64,000 bases of DNA from Marthasterias glacialis. Its lineage: Eukaryota; Echinodermata; Asteroidea; Forcipulatida; Asteriidae. The notes under the pieces are model-generated. The model saw nothing but the letters and a program-made list of their open reading frames with translations, was not told where the DNA came from and searched no databases. The DNA lies in assembly GCA_911728455.2 (NCBI GenBank), contig OU452225.1, positions 20,370,495 to 20,434,494 on the forward strand, given 5' to 3'. Of this stretch, positions 45,475-56,630 are shown piece by piece. A program made the translations under genes and the position numbers. Numbering within the stretch: the stretch's first letter is position 1; every line of letters begins with the position of its first letter.

Positions 45475-46017
45475 GTATGTTTATCATAAACCTTTGCAAT
45501 GGATCAGAGAATATAATCCATTCCACTCACTACTATTAAGGTCCCCATTTCTATTTGTAAATTGCCCGGTAAATCCAGTTTATAGGTGATATTTTTTTCC
45601 CTGAAAGTAATTGTTTGGCAAAGATAAACATGAATTTTGTTGGGGGGAGAAAAAGCACAACTTGAAAAAAAAAAGCAAAAAGAACTCATACATGTACCTT
45701 GATGGAATACAATGAAAATACATGTAGTCAAATACTGTTATTAGAACCTGAGCATTACAAATTGGCAACTAAGAATAATTGAAGGCAGCCGACCAACAGT
45801 ATTTTGTTTTCAATCAAACAAATAGGTGCAAAAAAGGCAATTACAGATCTTCCTTTTGAGATTGTCATAACAAGAAATAAGAATATGCTTCAATCAAGAA
45901 TTGTTTTTGTTGTAATTTGTGAAATCATTACATGGATGTGTGTAATGTTTCAAGACCCTACTCCATGAATCGATGTTTAATGGATCATTTTGTTGTTTCC
46001 TTTCACATCTTCTTCAG

Positions 46018-46155
46018 ATCAACTAATCCTGACAGAGAGTGTTGCAGCTTCAGTCAGAGTGGCTGACAATCAACAGCAGAGATGTCTCAATCTGAACCCC
46101 AGCTGTAGTCACATCCAACACTGCCTGGACAACTCAATCAGCTTGATGGCTTGAG
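46018..46155 (+). ncRNA. Exon-like block E2, unit D
   Basis: Same edges and length as in the other units. Confidence 0.55.
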
Positions 46156-46489
46156 GTATTATGATACATGATTTCAACCCTACCCCCTCCCCTCCTCAAC
46201 TCTTCAGAATCCAACTGCATGTTTTGTTTGATTCTGTTGAACGTAGGACTACACACTCTATGTTGACAACTTGGTCAACTTTATGGCTAAGTGTGTGATA
46301 CATGATAATTTCAACCCTACATCCCCCAACTCTCAGCTGATATGGCAAGCCCGTCTACGATTTGCATAGGCCCTATTTTGATAAGAATGAGATATCCAAG
46401 TTGGAAACTCCGATTTTAATTCCGAAACAAAATAGAAAAACATTTACAACTGATGAAATCCTAAATTTCCAGAATTGATCAGCAAGGAC

Positions 46490-47100
46490 ATTCATTGAAA
46501 CAGATAAAATGTGTCTGAAACTAGCTTACCAGTTAGCACCGGATGACTTGTTTACACGCAACTGCCTGGAAACGGAAGGGGTGTACAGACGGCATTGTGT
46601 AAAATCAGAATACCGGAGCAAAGGTCGCCTGGAAATTTCACTGCTGAACAAGCACAGACCACACACACGCCGTCAAACGCTTCGTTTCATCCTCAAAAAG
46701 ACAAAACATCCATGGTCATAAATATGCCGTTTTCTGGCACTTGAGAGGTGGTTTTTGTGTAATCCCTGGTTGCAGACCTTGGTCCTTATGCTCCAAGAAG
46801 AGGATTACGAGACATCAAGAGGCTTCCACCATTGTTTATTCATTGTATTTTGGCTCAATGGAAGTAAGTCAGAGTGAGCCAGGAATCAAGCCATGGTTCT
46901 GGGTTAAGTACCAATCCTATGTCGTAGGTAACAGCGTATGTTTTCTAATTCACAGTGCTTCAATTTGACATTTTCTCGTTCGAGAAAAAAAAACACACGG
47001 TGCAATTAAGGGAATTTTTGTTCTCTTGACTTTCTCAAGTCAGGGTTTCTTGTGCCGGCAATACTCTCAAAGAAAAAAGATTTTGGCCATTTTGGTTAGA
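46490..47100 (+). repeat. Intronic repeat X, plus copy, unit D
   Basis: Frame split into 70- and 75-codon parts by an insertion near 46708 (ACATCCATGGTC). Confidence 0.6.
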
Positions 47101-47238
47101 TCTTAACAGTTGACATGTTTGAAATAACTTCTGAACCTGTTAAAATTTTGTCAATTGTATATTGCATGGCTTTTTGAAATAAATATTTTACTCAACAAAT
47201 AATTCTCCTTTCCTTATTCCTTTTTTTATCTACTACAG

Positions 47239-47903
47239 ATCATATAAATCAGACAGACAGTGTTTGATCTTCAATCAGAGTGGCTGTCCATCCAGCACAC
47301 TGAGCAGAGATGCCTCAACCTCTCAACCTGAGGCCCAGCTGCAGTACCTCCAGAAGTCAGCCTCATTCAGAGTGGCTGTCCATCCAGCACACTGAGTAGA
47401 GATGCCTCAACCTCTCAACCTGAGGCCTAGCTGCAGTACCTCCAGAAGTCAGCCTCATTCAGAGTGGCTGTCCATCCAGCACACTGAGCAGAGATGCCTC
47501 AACCTCTCAACCTGAGGCCTAGCTGCAGTACCTCCAGAAGTCAGCCTCATTCAGAGTGGCTGTCCATCCAGCACACTGAACAGAGATGCCTCAACCTCTG
47601 AATGAGCAGAGATGCCTCAACCTCTCAACCTGAGGCCCAGCTGCAGTACCTCCAGAAGTCAGCCTCATTCAGAGTGGCTGTCCATCCAGCACACTGAGCA
47701 GAGATGCCTCAACCTCTGAATGAGCAGAGATGCCTCAACCTCTCAACCTGAGGCCCAGCTGCAGTACCTCAAAAAGTCATCCTAATTCAGAGTGGGCTGT
47801 CCATCCAGGACACTGAGCAGAGATGCCTCAACTTCTCAACCTGAGGCCCAGCTGCAGTACCTCCAGAAGTCAGCCTAAAGAACTAACAACTTTATTATTC
47901 AAG
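47239..47903 (+). ncRNA. Exon-like block E3, unit D
   Basis: About eight full or partial 92-bp repeats, including two copies of a shortened hybrid (CAACCTCTGAATGAGCAGAG) that records an unequal-crossover junction. Confidence 0.55.
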
Positions 47904-47966
47904 GTATGAAACATGATTGGTATCAACTATTTTTCAATATCGGAGCTTACTTTGTGAACTTCCTAC

Positions 47967-49348
47967 TAGTGCTGGGCGACTAGTGAAATTCATTTCTCGA
48001 GTAGTCGCGTGTCAACTATTCGGTACTATTCAACTAGTCACGACTTTTTTTTTGCAACTTATCACAATGTGGACGCCCCGTCCATGGGTGTAACTAGAGC
48101 ACACACAACACAGCAACATCGGTGCGACACAGTGAGTTAGAGTGTGACCCTTCCGCTGTTCAATGTACAGGAGTTCAGGGTTCGAAATAAGCAGTCGCCG
48201 TTTGCCAAATGCGAGTGAAAACAGGGATGGGTGAGTCAAAACCTGTCCTTTTGTAGTCCGCTGGGGCGAGTCAAAAAAGGTCCCTTGTCACAATTAATAA
48301 GGGGTACTTTGGTAAAATCTCATAGATTATTTTCAAGTTCGTAAAATGGTTTGACAAGTCTTGATGTTTGCAAGATTTGATGCCCGTGATCGTTTCACTA
48401 GTCACTACAACCACGCATACACAATACACGTTGATGCTTTGTACACACAACGGTCGTCCCCCCCCCACCCTTAAATTGTTTGTACATGCAACACATTACA
48501 TATGCAGCAGGTACAAAGTCCAACGTAAGCCACGCTGTGATTGGCTATTGATAAAATATCAATATTCATAAGAAAGCTTCAGCTTGTATGGCTTGGCACA
48601 CGTTCAACGGCAGGGAAAAAAAGAGCTTCATATATAGCGTATACTTAATGAGTAATTCCGGACCAATCACGAGCCACGTAACTGTTGAATATGGATGAGT
48701 CTGTGTTGAGTTTCTGGCTTTGTTCCATTGACTGTGTGGGGCAATATTGTGTGGTGCACTGTGTGGTGTAATGGCACTCGTGGTGAACAACGTGTGTTTG
48801 TGTGTCGCAATGGAGCATTGTGTTATGCTTTTTTCTGTTGTGAACTACAGTCGTGAATAAGAAATCCATTCATTGGGCAACTATTCGCGAGTATAAATTT
48901 CAATTTGCCTTACACCGATGTGTGATAAGCACTGTATACTCAGTGCTTTCGAGTCCTGTGGAAAAAAAATCCACAGGCAACTCAGGTGGGATTCGAACCC
49001 ACGACTCCCGCATGACTAGAGCAGATGTCTTAACCCCTAGACCACCGAGCACGCCCAGTGACGAGGGGCTAGTTCGAATCCAGTATTATTAGCGGCAGGT
49101 ACCGCATACAATTAAATAGATGTTAATATTTGCATCGGGGGAATGAATATAAATTTCAATTTGCCTTACACCGATGTGTGATAAGCACTGTATACTCAGT
49201 GCTTTCGAGTCCTGTGGAAAAAAGCGAGTACTTTTGAAGTAGTCGTGGCGGCGCGACTACTCGAGTAGTTGCAACACGGTGGTCATGACTAGTCGTTGCA
49301 AACAACAGTCGCGAGCATTCGACTAGTCACACTAGTCACCCAGGCCTA
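47967..49348 (+). mobile_element. hAT-like element, unit D
   Basis: Same insertion site; left flank CTTCCTAC as in unit C, so C and D share a mutation in the duplication. Confidence 0.78.
48894..49223 (-). mobile_element. tRNA-derived SINE nested in hAT, unit D
   Basis: Same insertion, perfect GCGAGTA duplication, both terminal repeats intact and canonical B box; the best preserved of the three copies. Confidence 0.78.
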
Positions 49349-50345
49349 CTTACTACCCATACCAATTCTTGTGAAATACAGCCTTGCATGAGAAATTTGT
49401 TTCACAACCTTTAATTTTTTATTTCTTTAAAATACCATGAAGCAAAATGAGCCTTTTAGCCAGAAAATCCCTGACAAGTCATAAACAATTATTCACTGTT
49501 TTCTTGTAAGCCAGAGGATGTGAATGAATCTATTCTTGATAATTTATATCACAGGCAGTAGGCTAGAGGGTCTCACTGTGCACCCCAAAATGCCCCCACA
49601 CCCTTCTTTAGAGGCTCACTGCCGAGGGTATCAAATTTTGTTCATTAACCAGTTGCCACCGGGATTTTTTTCATTTTTTCCCCGTCCGGCCTGATGGGAC
49701 TGGGACTATTTTCTTGGAGTTGTCGGAATCCATTTTCCTTGTGAGCTTTTGCAGCCCACAGATTATCACCACTTTACAAAATCTTGGCTTCCACCATTGT
49801 TTTATTCATTGTATTTCGGCTCAATGGAGCTGGAAATCCAGCCATGGTTCCTTGGGTTTAGTACCAATCCTATGCCGTAGGTAACGGCTGATGGTTTGCA
49901 ATACACAGTGCATGAATTTGACATTTTCTTGGGTCAAGACAACAAAACTTTCGATGCAATGAAGATCTTTGTTCTCAAGGTTCTTTGTACCCTCAAAGAA
50001 AAACGATCCCGGCGATTCTGACAAAATAATTCCGTCAGGGTGGACAGGAAAAAATGGAAGATCCCCGGCAGCAACTGGTTAACATCATTCCTGAGTGAGC
50101 AGTAAGGGTAGGCTATATCCCTAACTTGACAATGTTCACATTAAGTTTTTATGCTGAGGACATCCTCAACAAAAGTATACAGGTTTGGGTCATTGCACTT
50201 TCAGAGCTCTGCAGCTTACAGATTATCACCCCTTTACAAAAACTTGGTTAGTAGTTTGCTGTGTGTAGTTATTAGCTAATATCAGCTAATCCATTAAGCA
50301 GCTAATAATAAGTACTCTTTTCTTATTCCTTTGTTTTAACTACAG

Positions 50346-50410
50346 ATCAATTAATCCAGATAGAGAGTGTCGGATCTTCATCCAGTCCATCAAATAGATC
50401 AACTTGAAAG
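50346..50410 (+). ncRNA. Exon-like block E4, unit D
   Basis: 65 bp. The donor has changed to GTACAATG, the only unit without GTATG at this site. Confidence 0.45.
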
Positions 50411-50848
50411 GTACAATGGTAGATTTTTACTGATAAAAAACCGCATCAGAATTATTTTTTAATATCAAAGTTTACTTTTTATGAATGTGATACCAGTATC
50501 AAATGTTCAGAAACACTGCCATGAGCGAAATATTGTTCCCCAACCTTGGATTTCTTATTCTAGTATGCCAAATCAAAATAAACCTTTATATGAATGCGAT
50601 CAAAATCCTTGACAAATCATAAACAATTATGCGGCGTTTTTTTTAACATGGTCGATCTGTCAAAATTTTCACCAATTTGTATGGTGTGATTATGAAAACC
50701 CAGAACATTTGACATTTCCTTGCCGAAATTGGTACATCATGGTCAGTGGACTATAGAGGGCGCCTCTGACTGTGCTCTGACTTGTGAAGAAAACCTGTAG
50801 GGGCTCACTGCCAAGGGTATCAAAGGATGTTCAGGAGAGACTGTTAAC

Positions 50849-51303
50849 CAGTCAATATCGAGATTCTTTAGTTTTTTTCCTGGCGGGATATTTTTGGCAG
50901 AATTGCCGGCATCATTTTTCTTTGAGAGTACCGCTGGCACAAAGAAACCCTGACTCGACAAAGCGATGAAAACAAAGATTCTCTTTATTAAGAACTGTTT
51001 TGTTTTTTCAACCGAGAAAATGTCAGATTAACACACCGAGAATTGCAAACATCGGCCTTTATCCAAGATAGGATGTCTCGTAATCCTCTTATTTGAACAA
51101 AAAACCACCTCTCAAAAGCCAGAAAGTGCCAAAATATTCAAGACCATGGTTTGTCTTTGTGTGGGTAAAACGAACATTGGATGTGTTTGTGGTTCTGTGC
51201 ACGCTCAGCAGTGGAATGTCCGGGCTACCTTTGCTCCGGTATTCCGATTTTACATCTGTTTCAAGGCAGGGGAAACATTTGCTTGTAAACAAGTCATCTG
51301 TTG
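50849..51303 (-). repeat. Intronic repeat X, minus copy, unit D
   Basis: Same site and orientation. It shares the TAGGATGTCTCGTAATCC segment with unit C, grouping C and D against B at this position. Confidence 0.65.
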
Positions 51304-51584
51304 CCAACATTATTCCTCGGTAAAAGTAAGGGTAGGCTATGCATCCCAAAAGTGGCAACGTTAAATGTTATAAATGTTTAGGACATTCCAAGAAACAAAC
51401 AATTACAAGTTTGGATCATGTCAGGTGGAAGGGGGCGGTATACAATGAGAGTCATCTTGCCCACGGACCATCCTACTTTTACAAATATATAAGGTCAACT
51501 AAAAATTTACATGGCTGTATCATTTAGTGCTTTCAATAATTTTTGTTTCCTCCTTATTTCTTTGTTTCATCGTGACATCTGTAG

Positions 51585-51691
51585 ATGATATCTACCTGTC
51601 ACAAAGAGTAGATTCCTGAGACCTGCAAGTGCCTATCATCAGCCCAATGTCTACCCATCACCAGCTTAGATGTGTGAGAGTTACAACAGAG
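51585..51691 (+). ncRNA. Exon-like block E5, unit D
   Basis: 107 bp, same edges; last complete exon-like block of the array. Confidence 0.55.
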
Positions 51692-51752
51692 GTATGTGGG
51701 TTACATTCATTTGTTTCTTACACTAACATCAAAAAGTGGGCTGTTTTTGCAG

Positions 51753-51960
51753 CACTGTTACAGACAGCACCCCTACGCCACATGCCACAACACTCTGGGG
51801 ACTCCATGCTGGCATCAGCCTAACCCAGATGAGTGGTGTATCCCTACAGATTGATTCCAGATTTGAAAATAGAAACATGTTTTTATTAACAAAACCCTTT
51901 ATATAAATAATTAAGCACATTTTATGAACATGCATAAAATCTCGGTAAAATAAAATCTTT
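51753..51960 (+). other. Possible terminal E6 with poly(A) signal, unit D
   Basis: The Cys-rich frame changes at its end (NPDEWCIPTD, then stop) and the sequence leaves the shared unit near 51870. An AATAAA lies at 51949-51954 in the unique sequence, so the last unit could supply the transcript's 3' end. Inference from signals only. Confidence 0.3.
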
Positions 51961-52800
51961 GAACTGGTCTTCTGCGTTTTATTTAAACTGAACACGCACT
52001 TAAGAAGTAATTTTAGAAGAAAAAAAAAAAGAATTAACAAAAATTGTCTAACATTGCCCTCCTTCATGTTGTTAAAGTATATAATTCGCACAAAACAAAA
52101 ACAAATCAAGAAGTTTCCAAGTTTAAACCAACATTATTCCTCATCAAGACTGTTATTACCCTCAAGTTAAACCCAAGTATAAAATGCTTTTGCGTCACTA
52201 CAAAAATATGCTAAAAATTCTGAGAGTTTGCTGAACTTCTCACGTCTTTCTCGACTAAAAAGACTCATCATTATTTCAGTTTGGATATTACCATTCAGGC
52301 TGGATTTTGTCAAACTTGAAATGAATAAAGAATCAAGTCAACATTGATGTCTCATAAGATTTCATTTACAAGTGCAAAATGATACCACCTTTCCTTTTTT
52401 ACATGGCCTATATACGTTTGTTTTCTTTATACTTTCACAGTATGAGAAAGCTGATGTCCTACAACCAAGTGTGCGGCAATTAACTTTTACTACAATCTTA
52501 AAGGCTTCAGAGTTTGAGGAGAGCAACGCATAGGCTATCGAAAACATCAAATGTGTGTAAGACATTCTACACATCAAGGAATCATGGATTAAATCAATCA
52601 GCTTGTTGACTTCATTTAAAGATTGCTGACATGTTATTTATTGATGTCAATTACATCCGCGATGCCATTTATTACATTTACATAATTTTCTTGTGAAAAA
52701 TAAGTGCACTATTTGAAAGCAAGCGATATGCGCATTTGGAACTCATGAAGTTAGAGATCTAGGCTTTGACTGGGAAGTTCTAGCATTGGTGGTGATAGGG
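51960..52800. other. Unique AT-rich sequence past the array, no gene seen
   Basis: A 126-codon minus frame at 51729-52109 spans the array edge and is mostly low-complexity hydrophobic residues; I do not support it. Nothing else stands out. Confidence 0.5.
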
Positions 52801-52803
52801 TTT

Positions 52804-52849
52804 GATTAATGGCGGTGTGATGGTTCGATTAATGGTGGTGTGATGGTTC
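52804..52849 (+). repeat. Two tandem 23-bp units
   Basis: GATTAATGG(C/T)GGTGTGATGG repeated directly with one change per unit. Confidence 0.85.
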
Positions 52850-53569
52850 AATGTCTTTGGAATCCTTGGTGACATTAAAACGAGGAAAATTCTGAGCCTG
52901 CATAAGGGACTTGGACACAGTGCATTGTGGCATGTGGAGTCCCACCATCAGTCAGGGTAATAGCTGGGTGTTGAATTTAATCAAGACTACTCCACCAGGG
53001 AGCTTGGTGCTGGTGTTATCACAAATGGCTTTAGCAAGGTGCACTTATTTTACAAAGTGAACATATTGTAAAATCAAGTACTCATAATGAATTGCAATCA
53101 TTGCTATTGAATTTAGAGCTGTATTGATATATGCATTATGGAGAAATATCATAAAAGTAAATACAAAAACGTTTAATTCGAAAGCTCACAAGTTATGTGT
53201 TCTTTTTGAGTGGCTCTGACAAAACCCTAAACTTTGACCCAATTAAAAATAAGGTGAGATTTTGGTATTTATGTTGAAATTTAACAATGTTCCCTAAAAC
53301 ATTTCCTTTTCATCCGAATCTAGAGAAAATGCTCTACACGGTGACATGAAAATGAGATAGGTTTCATTTTGATTTACCAAAATCAAAACCACGAATGTGC
53401 ACAGAATTTCTGAAAAAGACTTCTTCGTTATAGTTCCTTAAACACCCTATTTTGCATCAATTGTAAAAGTTGAGTATAATAAGTTTACTTTTTGAAAAAA
53501 AGACACTAACTTGTTTCCCTTAAAAACTTAAGAAAATTTATATTTCTCTCTAAAATATTACCATGTGAA

Positions 53570-53719
53570 AGAAGAATTTTCCACAAAGTGGAAATAAGCA
53601 TAACATACACAAAATCTGTGAATTAAGCATGAATTATTTCCTTAAGAAGAATTTTCCACAAAGTGGAAATAAGCATAACATACACAAAATCTGTGAATTA
53701 AGCATGAATTGTTTCCTTA
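53570..53719 (+). repeat. Two tandem 75-bp units
   Basis: AGAAGAATTTTCCACAAAGT through AAGCATGAATT(A/G)TTTCC is repeated with about one difference, so the duplication is very recent. The 52850-54600 surroundings are AT-rich with no gene visible. Confidence 0.9.
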
Positions 53720-54599
53720 ACTATATAGAAAACATACTCAATTAATGATGAAGTTTCCACAGCTCAAGCGATGTAGTTTAATTATTGATAAATAAGACAA
53801 TTGAAATTGATCTTGCAAAAGAACTGTGCCCACAAGAATAGAATTCTTCAAAAAATTGTTTTCCTCCTTTTGAGGCTAGTTCAATTACATTATATTGTTC
53901 TTATGCTGATAATGTTAAAATTGTATAGTTTATATTATATTATTTGGAGTTGTCAAATAAAATGATTCTATAAATGTAGCAAGAAATACGTTTCATTTCC
54001 TTACTTTATGTGCTTTTATTGTACAAATGATGTTGTTTTTATTATTAACAAAATCCACTTGGTCTAAAACCTACAAATGTCATTTGACCCTAACCAACAT
54101 TTACAAAACGAAATCCAACCTTGCGCAAATAAAATAGACTGGTCCCATTCAACAAACAAGTACGTGCAATCTAACAGTATATTAGTAGACAGGGAATCCA
54201 ACAAAGATGGCTGAAGTGAGATTGGTCTTTATCCTTTCAATCCATTCCAGAAAAGTGCAAGAAATAGAGTCATTTATTCTCTTCAGCATAAAAAGTTATA
54301 TCCCTTAATGTAAACTTTAAAAATACCATTTTTCATTAAACCCAAAAAGTACCATACCTTTAAAAACCACCCACTTCTAAATTTATTTGTAAACAAATGT
54401 ACACCCCTCCAAAACAAAAATTTCCATACTGTACCTTTCAATGTAAATGTATTACACCTAAAAAAAAATACCCCACCTTTAAGTTACATTAGTTGAATCA
54501 ATTGAAAAAGTTCCATTACTTATACCTATACCTTTAAGTCATTGATAGACAGTCACATGTACTTGTATTCCTTCAATACAATTTGAACTGTTCCTTTAA

Positions 54600-55700
54600 A
54601 TCAATTCCACCCTACAGTGAAGTCCCATGAACCCGCCTAACAAAGACTACTGTACCCAGCATCCACCCTCCCAACCAGGCCCAGTCCTATACCTTTCATG
54701 TTTAAACCCATCTCCAGCTAGCCACACCCCAACATGATGACTATTACTTCATCTCCCCTACTACGCTAAAAAACCAACCAGCAAAGCCAACTCCCCAGCA
54801 ACCCCTATCCTCTGGCTGCAATCTTATACCCAGCCAGACATCACCCCAATATACCTTCCTTCAGTCCAGCCAGCTCAACCCACAATCCTCAGCCCAGCAA
54901 CCCCACCCTTAATCCAGTCCTCTACCTTCCATCATCATGCCCATTTGTATCCAGCCATCCCCCAACACGACTACTGGTCTATCCCCCATCCCTCACTCCA
55001 TGCCCTTAGTCCAACCGTCTCAATCCACTGGCTGACTGACTGTCTTCATCCCACCAACCCCCATCCTTACTCCAGTCCTCTACCCAGCATCATCATGCCC
55101 ATGTTTATCCAGTCATCACCCCAGCATGACTACTGGTCCATCCCCCATCCCTCACTGCAAGCCCTCAGTCCAACCATCTCAACCCACTGTCTTCATCCCA
55201 CCAACCTCCCACCCTTACTCCAGTCCTCTACCCAGCCATCACCCCAGCAAGACTACTAGTCCATCCCCAATCCCTCACTGCAAGCCCTCAGTCCAACCAT
55301 CTCAACCCACCGTCTTCATCCCACCAACCTCCCACCCTTACTCCAGTCCTCTACCCAGCATCATCATGGCCATGTCTATCCAGCCATCACCCCAGCATGA
55401 CTACTAGTCCATCCCCCATCCCTCACTGCAAGCCCTCGGTCCAACCATCTCAACCCACTGGCTGACTGACTGTCTTCATCCCACCAACCTCCCACCCTTA
55501 CTCCAGTCCTCTACCCAGCATCATCATGCCAATGTCCAGCCAGCCATCACCCCAAGCCTATCCACCCAGCTCAACCCACTGACTGACTGCTCAGCAACCT
55601 CCAAGCCCCTGGCCCCTCAGCCCTTAGAAATTTTACTCCCCAATCTTAGCTCCAAGGCCCTTGGTCAACCCTCAGATCAGCCCAAAATCCAAGGGTCTAG
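54600..55700 (+). repeat. C-rich strand-biased minisatellite region
   Basis: Over about 1 kb the plus strand is strongly C-rich and G-poor. Within it, 54940-55560 is a tandem array with unit starts at GACTACT(G/A)GTCCATCCCC near 54969, 55128, 55251 and 55399 (159, 123 and 148 bases apart). Frames of about 100 codons rich in Pro and Ser follow from composition, and the 148-base unit breaks phase. Confidence 0.8.
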
Positions 55701-55783
55701 CCAGGGAGAAATTATTCTGAAAAATTTTCTAAGTCAGGCCATTCTAATATTCATCAGGTCAAAAACCGTTAGATTTTCATGAA

Positions 55784-55850
55784 AGCTCGGTAGCAGAGTG
55801 GTGAGAGATAGAGGCTACAGGGCTGAAGGTACCAGGTTCAAGCCCTACCC
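55784..55850 (+). pseudogene. tRNA-like sequence, plus strand
   Basis: AGCTCGGTAGCAGAGTGGTG resembles a D-arm/A-box and CCAGGTTCAAGCCCTACC a T-arm/B-box at tRNA spacing. Acceptor pairing is poor, so this is a SINE head or tRNA pseudogene and not a working tRNA. Confidence 0.5.
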
Positions 55851-55896
55851 ATTTTTACAAGAAATAAAAAAAATGTCTTTTTTTACTGGTAAAAAG

Positions 55897-55980
55897 GGGG
55901 TCCACCAGGATTTGAACCCCCGAGCTCACAGCCCCAGAATTCCGGGAGCTGTGAGCTAGCCCACTGGGCTAAATCGCCGC
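55897..55980 (-). pseudogene. tRNA-like sequence, minus strand
   Basis: Read on minus: GCGGCGATTTAGCCCAGTGG, a long CACAGCTCCCGG...GGGGCTGTG stem and GGGGGTTCAAATCCTGG. D-arm and T-arm are clear, but the anticodon stem region is longer than a tRNA allows. It points towards the plus-strand tRNA-like 45 bases away. Confidence 0.55.
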
Positions 55981-56499
55981 TTGAAAAAAATCGCTCGGAC
56001 GTTATATATAAACCTTAGGATGGATAGGTCAAAAAAAAATAATAATAATAATGAGATGCGCCCTTTGACCTACGACCTTTGCATGAGCAAGGAGAGGAAA
56101 AAGATAAGAATGAAATATCTGTTGGCATCCGATTAAAAACAGTTTATTTGCAAAACAAAAGACCATACTACCAATACAAAATGCGTTAACGAGTAAAAGT
56201 ACCGACTATTAAGACTACAGAACATAAGTAGTTTAACATTAACAATTTGAAATTACTTTACACAAAATGTTAAACAGAGGTATATGGGGGCCTTTATTTT
56301 TTGGTATTAATTAAATTGGTCAACCATTAATTACTTGATTTACTTGATCTTTCTTAAGCAAAAATAAGATCCACATTGTCTCAAATTGAACAAAATAAAC
56401 TGTTAATTTCAACAGTTCTACTTTAGATTGTTTTTAACGTAGAAAAACATACATTATTTGCTGTAAAACATTCTCTTATCAAAGCATGAGTAAAGTCAA

Positions 56500-56519
56500 C
56501 CCCCCCCCCCCCCCCCCCC
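56500..56519. repeat. Poly(C) run of 20
   Basis: An uninterrupted C20. Length may be unreliable, as such runs are prone to sequencing error. Confidence 0.85.
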
Positions 56520-56630
56520 GGATTTAACCTCATCATCAGAATTTAAAGTACAATTATACGTCAATTTTCATAGCAATGTATATTTTAAAGTTTCCTTTAG
56601 TGCTAGAGGGCGCTACCACTATCTTGCCTC

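Larger units (their letters stand above)
44228..51900 (+). repeat. 7-kb tandem unit D, array end
   Basis: Fourth unit. Homology to B and C continues through E5 and the start of E6, then breaks near 51870, where the sequence becomes AT-rich and unlike the other units. This is the right edge of the array. Confidence 0.88.

Noticed and set aside
54945-55407. Pro/Ser-rich frames of about 100 codons
   Set aside because: Follow from a C-rich minisatellite; a 148-bp unit breaks the phase.
55784-55980. Functional tRNA genes
   Set aside because: A and B boxes are present but acceptor or anticodon stems cannot form at normal lengths.
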